Assembly: GCF_018812025.1 (NCBI RefSeq)
Contig: NC_063054.1
Span: 25,486,142-25,550,141 of the forward strand
DNA from: Megalobrama amblycephala
Taxonomy: Eukaryota; Chordata; Actinopteri; Cypriniformes; Xenocyprididae
Length of the DNA stretch: 64,000 nucleotides
Direction: 5' to 3'
Below are positions 1 through 9,900 of this stretch, one piece after another. The notes beneath the pieces are model-generated. The model was given only the letters and a program-made list of their open reading frames with translations. It was not told where the DNA came from and did not search any database. The position numbers and the translations under genes are program-made. The number at the start of each line of letters is the position of its first letter. Position 1 is the stretch's first letter.

Positions 1-882
1 GTGTTACATTATTATTATTATTATTATTATATTGACAGCTCTGTGGACAGGAACTTTAAGAACCGCTGCCATAGCAAGGTACTGAAGTCAGCACTTCATC
101 ACCTTACTGGCAATTTCAGTGCTATCCTGCATTCTAATGTCTGTTTCACACTGTGAAAAATGTATCAAGTTGTTTTGATAGATGGAAATTGAGAGTCATT
201 ACAAACTTGATCATCATGGAATCTTATGTACATGAGGATGAAGATCAAATTTACATCACAGTAGTAAATAAATTTACATAAATCTCCCAACCAGCAGTGT
301 GTTGCTGCTTCAATCGTGTGCAGTGAGAGTTCAAAAGTTTTTGATTAGCTTTGACTAGCTTGTATTAATAAGGCGACTGAAAAGTCTTAGCTGAAATGTC
401 ACTGAACAGAGACATCAGATACATTGCTAAATATACACTGACAGAACATTTGAGAGCATCTAAGTGTTTAAGAGAAGATAGTCTCTTAGTTAAAAAAATT
501 AAATAATAGAGGAGCCTAGTGCAAAAGGGATTTCTCATTTGTTGAAACAGAAAAAGTTTCCAGAAAACCTTTTTTTCCAGAAAAAGGTTCTGCAAAGAAA
601 GACATTCTCACCCTTCTCTCTAGGTCTAACTGTGTGCATAGTGTTGTTAAATTGATTTTCTAGCATTGTATAGGTTAATTTTAATGATATGTGTACTATT
701 CAGTTATAAATGTAAATTGGAGATTTTTGCATCATACAATTTGCTAATGGATACCATGACATACATGACATACAAGGGTGGCCTCACACTGAAAAAAATT
801 AAGAGCCACTGTGCTATAGTATGTTAATGTAGCATATTATTGATGTTGTAGCAAATTAAATAAATGCCAACAGTGCACTTAC
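1..882. other. micall1 intron 12 (no exon seen)
   Basis: AT-rich sequence beginning with an ATT triplet run (about 8-32). I looked on the minus strand for the missing C-terminal micall1 exons and found none with splice sites. No other feature is supported. Confidence 0.5.
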
Positions 883-973
883 GTGTAGACCAGCTCAGCC
901 TCTCTCCGTACCAGTAAGTGCTTCTCATGAATCAAAGTGAACCAGTCAACAAGTAGATGTTCCTCCTCATCAT
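883..973 (-). CDS. micall1: micall1 exon 12, Rab-binding coiled coil (last exon in window)
   Basis: Encodes [20 protein letters not shown] and VRREAELVY. Acceptor CAG and donor GTAAG. The next family block (FKQQNLEQRQADVEYELR-like) was not found in positions 1-880, so the remaining exons should lie left of the window. Confidence 0.93.
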
Positions 974-3900
974 CTGAAATACAGAAAATAAAATCAGAAA
1001 ATAAAATACAGAAAATAAAATCAATAAAAACACAGCCAGAACAGAGTGGATTTTTATGAAGAGTAGCCCAAGTTTTAAGTTCTTAGTCTGGGGCTCAGTC
1101 TCAAGCTGATCAGCCTCTATAAACCACACAAACTGCTTCTCTCTTTAGGTGAGCTACAAGTAAGAAACCTTTACATAACCTGGCTGAGTGCAGTTACTGT
1201 TCACAGTATGAAAGATGGTAATAAGTACACCGACAAAGAATTCAATAATACACCATGGACAAATCACAATTCTCTTACCATTTGAACATTCTCGTAAGCT
1301 CTTCTCCAGATCCACCCCTCTCTGCTCCAGTTCATCCAACCGTTTCTCCAGATCACTCATCTCAACATGGATATCTTCTACTGGGATATATTGGTCTGAC
1401 TGAACCTACCAAATACGATGACAGGACAAGTAATTATAAATTATATATGCCACAGTTATACAGTGATTCCTTTCTTAAAATAGTCAAAACAAAATCCCAA
1501 CAAATTCATGATGCTAAACTACAAAAAAAAGCAAGAGGATGTCTCTTGTGCCTCACTTTGCGTTTAATGAGAGGAAATCCATGTCCAGGAGCAGGAGGTC
1601 TTGCAGGACGTGGCCCTCTCGGGGGTCTGGGTACAAAAGAGCTGACAGAGGTGGTCGTCTTCCGATTAAATGGATTCTCTTTACAAGTGCGCTGAAGATG
1701 ACAATGATGAGAGAGCATAAAACAAAGAATTAAGAAAGGAAAGCTCCTGCATTCAGGAGGATTTCTTGGATCAAAGATGTGAAAAGTTGTAATCAAATCT
1801 GACACACCCTTGTTTTCTGTACTGCCCCATTTCTTAATGAAATATTTTTGCTACTAAAAATCTTTTACATTTCTCAGCTAATTTTAAAGCAGTTAAAAGT
1901 GTCATCACTGGCCAACACTTTAGAGAGTCACAACAAACAAAGGTAAATTACACTTCCTATCTTAGCCACTGTCCAATAACTGCATAAAAACAAGCCAAGT
2001 GTGCGTTATTAGTTCTAATGTACCACTTTCAATGCTTTTGTATTAGTAATAATCATTTTTCGGATGTTGAATCTGTGGCATAAGAAAGTGGCTCTACACA
2101 TAAGAGCTGCATTTTTGGGACAAAAAAAAAAAATTCTTGATGTGGTAACTGGTATAAACGGAATAACTGATCATTTTAATTGACTATATTTGTGATCAAG
2201 TACACTATGTTAAGTTTTGTTTCAAGAACACAAAAATGTCTTGATTGATTTGAAACTTTTGAACAGCAGTGTACAGTCTTGACAGTAAATCTAACCTTGC
2301 CTGGAGTGCTGGGTGTCTGTGAAGAGGGTGAAAGTTTTAGTCCTGCAGAGAGGCAGGATGGAGGTGTTCTCATGCTGCGATTGGTTTGTGGGGTGGCGGG
2401 TGCTGAGCTGGTATTGGTAGGTGGTGGTGGAGGAGACAGGTTTGGAGAACAGTGAGGCTGAAGCTCAGTTGTTGGGGACAGGGCAGAAGTAGGAGTGTTG
2501 ATTGATGGTTCAGACACACTCTTGGTGAACAAATGGTCCTGTTCGTTAGCAGCAGGTTGCTGGGGGACTGCACTGTAGTCTGAGGAAGAGGAGGAAAGGC
2601 TCTCTGTGCTCAGAGCTAGAGAAGAAGCAGGAGAGGAAGTCTGAGATGAAGGAAAAGCTAAAGAACAGCATTAAAGAGACAACCCAGGAAAAAGATATAT
2701 AACAGAAAATACAGACATGAGTAGTTAGACAACTTCAATATCATGTAACAAAGTGGTTCTCAAACAGGGGCCAGATCCCACAAGGGGGCGGGGCCTCAGC
2801 AAACATTTTTGTGTGTGTGTGTGGGGGGGGGGGGGGGTGGTCACAAGATGACTTAAAAGTATAGTTGTATATTAAAATATTCTAAAATTAAAATGCTTAA
2901 AGGGATAGTTCAGCTAAAAATGAAAATTGTCATCATTTATTCACCCTCAAGTTCCAAACCTGTATGAATTTCTTTGTTCTGCTGAACACAAAGGAAGATA
3001 TTTGGAAGAATGTCAGTAACCAAACAGATACTGCCCCTCATTGACTAACATAGTATTTATTTATTTTCCTACTATGGTAGTCATTAGTCAATATGAGGAG
3101 AGATCTGTTTGGTTACTGACATTCTTCCAAATATATTTCTTTGTGTTCAGCAGAAGAAAGAAATTCATACAGGTTTGGAATCACTTGAGGGTGAGTAAAT
3201 GATGACAGAATTTTCATTTTGAGTGAACTATCCCTTTAATACTATATTTCTGTGGGCTGCAATATGGCACTATAGTGTCACTGCATGAAAACTATAATTT
3301 TTCTTATTTTTACCCTTCAATAACTATTGTTTTTATTGAAGAAGAACTTCAGGAATCACTAAATGAATCATGGTTGGTTAATTTTAATATATAAATACTA
3401 TAATACCTGTTAAAGGGATAGTTAACAAAAAAAAACAAATGAAAATCCTCAAGTTGTTCCAAACCTGTATGAATTTTCTTTCTTCTGCTGAACGCAAAAG
3501 ATGATATTTTGAAGAATGTCAGTAACCAAACAGTTGCCCCACTGACTTCCATAGTATGTTTTTTTTTTTTTTTTTTTTCATACTATGGAAGTCAACTTTT
3601 CACACTTGAAATAGTTAACCCTGGGTCATTCTAAATGGAATCCTGGGTTATCTTACTTTACCTTTCATGCTGCTTATAATTTACCCGGGTTACCAATTTA
3701 TCCTGGGTATTCATAAGCTGACATTTCACATTGTACATTCCTAAACCCTGGGTTAACGTTCTTATTTGCATATTTGCAGAGTCAGTCTCATTGATTGGAT
3801 AAATGCAGCACGTGACCTACATAGCTCTAGCATTGCATATCCTGTATTGTCAACTGTACTACTGAGTTTATACTGAATGGACATTTTGGACTATATAAAA

Positions 3901-6900
3901 GGCAAGAATGAAACGGTCTACACTCAAATTGTCACATTTTCTATCAGCATTTGACATTTTTCCTCTCAAACGCTGAATTTACTGTTTATATACAATGCAC
4001 AGTGTTTCTGTGAAACACCACAATGCAGGGTTAACACCGCAAAAGCAGTACTAACCCTGCTCCAGAGCAGGGTTTCATAAACCCGGGTAAAAAGCGATGC
4101 TAACCCCGCTTCTAAATTACAAGTGAGAAATGTTCCTTTACTCAGGGTTAAAAGCGGTGTTTGGAACGACAATAACCTGGGATTAAGCACAGTGTGAAAA
4201 GCCTTAATGGGGACCATCAACTGTTTGGTTACCCATATACTTCAAAATATCTTCTTTTGTATTCAGCAGAAGAAAGAAATTCATACAGGTCGGAACAACT
4301 TGAGGGTGAGTAAATTATGACAGAATTTTCATTTTTGAGTGAACTATCCCTTTAATTAGTTTTTTTAATCTACTGTCATATTAAATCAGAAATACCATAA
4401 ACCTATTTTGAGACAAAAAGTTTAAGAACCACTGTTGTAGCATCAGCTCACTATGACAAGCATGGCAAAGTGTTTGGTTTATTAGACATGGCTACAATTA
4501 AAATTCAGTCTTGCCTGTAAAGCAAAATGTATGGTGTCAAGACACTGTAAGAAACTAACCTGAAGTAGAAGAATTTGGAGCTTTGGGTGCTGGTCTCTTC
4601 TTTCTTCTGACACTAACAGGACTTTCTGAAGGGGCGGGACTTTGTCTTCTTGTGTTCCCACCTGCGACTTCAGCAGCCTGAGTGATGCTATACCAGGGAT
4701 GACTAGCCACTACAGGACCAGGGGGATCTTCAAGACCTGTTTCTGGCTCCTCTTCCTTCTCATCTTCAAAGGGATTTGGAGGAGTGGATGGTCTTGATCC
4801 CTCCTCTTTTAGGGAAGGAGATGAACCAGTGCAGGGAGGGGCTATACCTGTGGGTGGGCGAGGTGCTGGTTTCTTCTTTGTTTCTGACTGCACCAGTGCC
4901 AGCCAGGGTGGGTCTTTTGGTTTAGGAGTGTCACTCGCCTTGCTAGAGCTGGGAAATTAATGCATTACAACCACTGAGTGTAAATCACTCAGGAAATCAC
5001 TAAGTTCTATTAATGTTTTTAAAAGAAGTCTCTTATGCTCATCAAGGATGCATTTTTGTGGAAACTGTGATACACTACCATTCAAAATTGTGGGGATAAG
5101 TACGATTTAAGAAAGAAAGAGATGCATACTTTTATTCAGCAATGCTGCATTAAATTGCTCAAATGTGACAGTAAAGACATTTATAAAGTTACACATGATT
5201 TCTATTTCAAATAAATGCCATTTGTTTTATTTTCTATTCATCAAAGAAAAATAATGTATCACAGTTTTCACAAATATATTAATCAGCAAAACTCTTTTCT
5301 ACATTGATAATAATAGGAACTATTATTAATAACTGAGCACCATATCAGCACAGTAATGATTCAAGTAATGATTTCTGAAAATTCAGCTTTGGCATCACAG
5401 GAATAAACCAATTACATTTTAAAATGTATTAAAATATAAACAAGTTCTTTTAAATTGTAATAAAGTTTCACAATTACTGTTTTTACTGTATTTTTGATTG
5501 ATTTCGATACAAACAAACTTTTCGACGGTAGTGTACATGAAAAAGAAACAAAACCTGAACAACAATCAAAGACACAAGTGCACAATAAGAGATATAGCAG
5601 AGGAAATGTCAGGAATTATCTTACCGGACAGGTGAGTGCAATCTTTCTCTTGGCACAGGAACTTGAGAAATTTGAATGTCAGCAGCTTCTAGTTTCACAA
5701 TTAACAGATGAAAACATTTTACAGATGTAAAACATGTAAATAACTCATGAAATTGTGGCCAATTTTATGTTAGACGTTTTTGCTCACCACTGACAGTAGG
5801 ATTTTCAGAGGGTCTGGGTGGGCGTTGCCTCGGGACAGGGCGAGGGGCAGGGGTGGCCTCAAATACCCTTCTAGGCGCTGGTACTGGTCGACCCTCTGCT
5901 GCTGTACCCTTCACTTTGGTTGTTGGCCTGTCGCCATTTGCCACATTATCGGCTAGCTTTTGGTCTTCTTTTTGGGTGTCTTGATCCTCCTCTTCAGATT
6001 CATCAAAAGGATTTGGTGGACTAGAAGAACGCGGTTCTCTGTGCTCTGTCTCGACATTTGAACTGCTATCTGACTCCTCTCTTACTGCTTCTTCTATTTC
6101 ACTTATTTCCTTTTCTTTTCTCTCTTGGGTGATCTCAACATCGCTGTGTGATGCTTTAGATTCTAAACTTTTACTGTGTGTATCTTTTGGGCTTGTTGAG
6201 GTTAATGTGACTAGTCGATTACTCATATCTGAATGACCATTCTTATTGTTGGAGACAGATCTGGTGAAGTGGTGTGTGCAAACTAATGATCCAGGATCCT
6301 CTGTGAACTTGTAAGATCCAGGCAGTAAAGTTCTGCTGCATTCCCTACATCTGAAATTAAAGCAGAAAATCTCACTCAAAAAAGTGATGACAACAGAAGG
6401 AATGACTAATGTTATTTTTTGCACTATAAGCTTTAAAAGATAATTCCATAATTTATTCTTGTTTCAAGAATCCAAATTTAGAACATTATCCTGAGAGGAA
6501 ATCTAGGTGGCATTACATCAAGAGACAAAAGAAACAACTGTGCGTCTGATGCAGATATGATGCTAGGTAGTCGACCAGTCACCTGAAGCAGTTCCGATGA
6601 TAAAGTTTGCCATCAATGAGGATCCTCTGAACCAGGTGAACATGCTTTCCACATACTGAACAGGTGCTGCTCAGAGTACTGCGTTTTGATTGGCTATCTG
6701 CACCCGACTGCGTAGCACCAAGTTCCAGGACAAGGATGGAAGGTAGAAAAACAGGGAGAGGTAGGAGGAAGGATGGTAAGATCCATTGATGTCTATTTGG
6801 AACCACATTGCTTATTTTTTCTACTTTGTTAATACATTGTACTGTATAAATATATACAGAACCAACAAAATACTATTGTTAAGTATACGGCTACCCAGAG

Positions 6901-9900
6901 AATAAGATTTAAAAAAGAAATAGAACAAGAAAAAGTCTGTCTTCTTTACCTCAGTCTGAGCGTCACGGTCCTCTAGTGGAGCAAATGGTCTCTTTATGGC
7001 TGGTTTAATGTGGCCAGGACCACCAGGGATCTTTATGCATGGGGGGACTGCTGAATAGAGGATAAAAACAGGTTATTCAGTAGCATGCGTCCAGCATTTT
7101 TTCTACATTAACTGTACTAACTACTAAAATGCAACTCAAGTTTATACACCTAGACATAAAATCTGTGCAGCATGGATGAGTTATTTGTGCAAACAGCAAA
7201 GCTGGTTTGTTTGCTTGCACCACCCAATGGTTAGTGTGGCATAACCAATTTCAACCACGCCATGTTAAATTATCGGAAAATTCTTATTCAATACAATCAG
7301 GGTGAGATATTTTTTGGCCAACAGGCACAGTGGGTGGAGAATAATCAGCCCAATTTGTATTTTTCCAGCATAAAAATCACTTATTTTATTTATCATCACT
7401 TATTTTATTTATTTATTTTATTTAATCACAAATCTAGATTTCTCTTTAAAATAACTAAAATTCTGACTTTTTAAAACAGTCTAAAAAATAAACAGAGTGG
7501 AAAAGACCCTAGTTCTTTCTGTTTTTCATTGTCCAAGTGGCCTTAGATCTCTTTTTGGTGTACTTACAAACTTATAAAGTCCCCTTTCCATTTAGGCTGT
7601 TTAATGCAATGTAAGACTTCAGTCAGACTCGAAATTTCAGTCACACTTGCGGTGTCCTGTGTCTGTGACATCACATCCACTTGTTGCATACAGAAATATG
7701 TTGCAGAAAGCAATGCAGTTAGTTCACATCGATTTGAACGAGAAATGTGGTATCTACAGAGGGTTTGGTTGTGTTGAAATTTGTATCTCTTAAATATCAA
7801 TTAAACTGCATAGATTGAGCAAACTTGTAGCAAACTTTTCAAATTCATGAATCTCATGACACTACAGAGGATAAGCGGTTTGGAGAATGGATGGATTGGT
7901 CATTACAACTGACATTATAACTGAAATATGCCCCAGTTAACCATTAATGCTAAATCACGTTGGATCGGTTTATAAAAGTCATTTGTATGCAAATGAAAAA
8001 ACACACTGGATGTGCTGTAAGTATTTGATTCATTAAAAAGAATCAATACAATGAAGTAATTTGTTCATGAATCAGACTGGTAGTCCTATATGTTGCATGC
8101 AGCTGGCTAGAAGTTTTTAATCTTGTAAAATTTAATTCGGACAAAAAATGCACTTTAATTTAAATTTACAATTAAAAATAATGGCAACTTTTTAATTTTA
8201 TTTTGCATAACACTTCTTCAAGTGGCAATTTTTAGATGTGTGCGCAATTTGGGGACAATGATTTATTTTTCCTCCTGCAAAGTGATCATTTGCCCTAGGA
8301 AGACTTATTGTGACTGTGCACTGTGACTATTGTGACTATTGTGACTTTGTCTGCGTGTTACTTCTAAATTGTTGAGAAGTGGTTAAGTAATGGGGCGAGG
8401 TTAGTAGACAATTATCTACACAGTACATCAGTGTTTCCCAACCCTGTTCCTGGAGGCACACCAAAACTACACATTTTCAAACTCTTCCTAATCAAACACA
8501 CCTGATTCAACTCATCAGCTTGTTAGTCAAGACTTCAAGACCTGTAATATTTGGATCAGATAAGGCCAATTCACACTACATGATTTTAGCCTGATTTTGC
8601 CACGATTTGCTTAATGTAATGTGTCGTGGAGATCCGTAAACGACAATGGGTGTCGGGACGCAAGATTCAATCGTTTTAGCTTGTGTAGTGTGTCATAGTG
8701 GACGACAAACGATGCCACGTCTGCAATGCTTCACGACAGAAAGACTAGCGTTTAATTTTTTTTTTGGTCATCCACGACAAATTCCGTCACATGTGTGAAA
8801 CAATACTCCTGCATTTATGATGTTCAGCGTGCATTATGATGCATGCTGCTAGCTATTGTTTGTTTATGCTCACGGCACCTGTCGGTCGATAGTCCTGCCT
8901 ACTCGATGGCATGTCGTTAAAGACGGCAAGCGATGAATGGTCAGGTAGCAACATGTTGTCTGACATGTTTCTTGTCCACATCATGACAAGATTTGACAAG
9001 GAGTCATAATCGAAAAAATATCTTGACTATCGTAACAAAAATATATGTAAAAAAATATGTAATGTAAAATTATTGTGGCTTAATTATGGTCATTCAAACT
9101 GAAAACATCATGATGACAAAATTATACCCCACCACTTAATTGCATGATGATAAAATTCCCATGCGTTTTCTCATTAACAGCAGTAGGTTTACTTGTGGCA
9201 ACGTTGCAATAACTGCCCTAATAAATAAATGCCCTAAGGGCATTTTCACTGTCATGTAAGCACACACAGAGCACTTGGACATGCACTTGTCTCACTTGTA
9301 TGTAAATAAAATATTGGTACAAGTCAGCATATCTTTTTGCGGTGTTCAGTACTCACTTTGAGATTTGTTGGTGAAGTAGTTATAATACTGAGATACATAG
9401 GTAATGATGCTTAATCTGTCAGGCACTCTCATGGACACCATGTCTTCCGGATCCAACAGGGCTGGAATACCCAACTCACTCTCAGCAACCTCAAATGCCT
9501 TTGAAAAGAAAAAAGAAAGGTTGCATAACAGCAGAGTATGAACAACCAAAAACGGCACACACAAAAAACTTTGGGTTACACTTTATTTTTAGGTGTCCTT
9601 GTTAGAGTGTACATTTAAGTAGCAAGTAATAATAATTAACTACATGTACTTACTATAGGGTTGGAGATAGTATTAAAGGTGCCCTAGAATTAAAAATTGA
9701 ATTTACCTTGGCATAGTTAAATAACAAGAGTTCAGTACATGGAAATGACATACAGTGAGTCTCAAACACCATTGTTTCCTCCTTCTTATATAAATCTCAT
9801 TCGTTTAAAAGACCTCCGAAGAACAGGCGAATTTCAACATAACACCGACTGTTACGCAACAGTCGGGATCATTAATATGTACGCCCCCAATATTTGCATA

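Larger units (their letters stand above)
2750..4436. mobile_element. Nested MITE cluster in micall1 intron, outer element
   Basis: The ends are inverted: AGTGGTTCTCAAAC at the left and GTTTAAGAACCACT at the right. These termini belong to an abundant fish non-autonomous DNA transposon. The element encloses two foldback MITEs (2,897-3,239 and 3,413-4,356). A G tract near 2,822-2,837 lies at its left side. No clear target duplication was seen. Confidence 0.6.

Noticed and set aside
1255..1695. 146-codon plus-strand frame
   Set aside because: It lies opposite micall1 exons 10 and 11 and the intron between them, whose minus-strand reading matches the family and splice sites.
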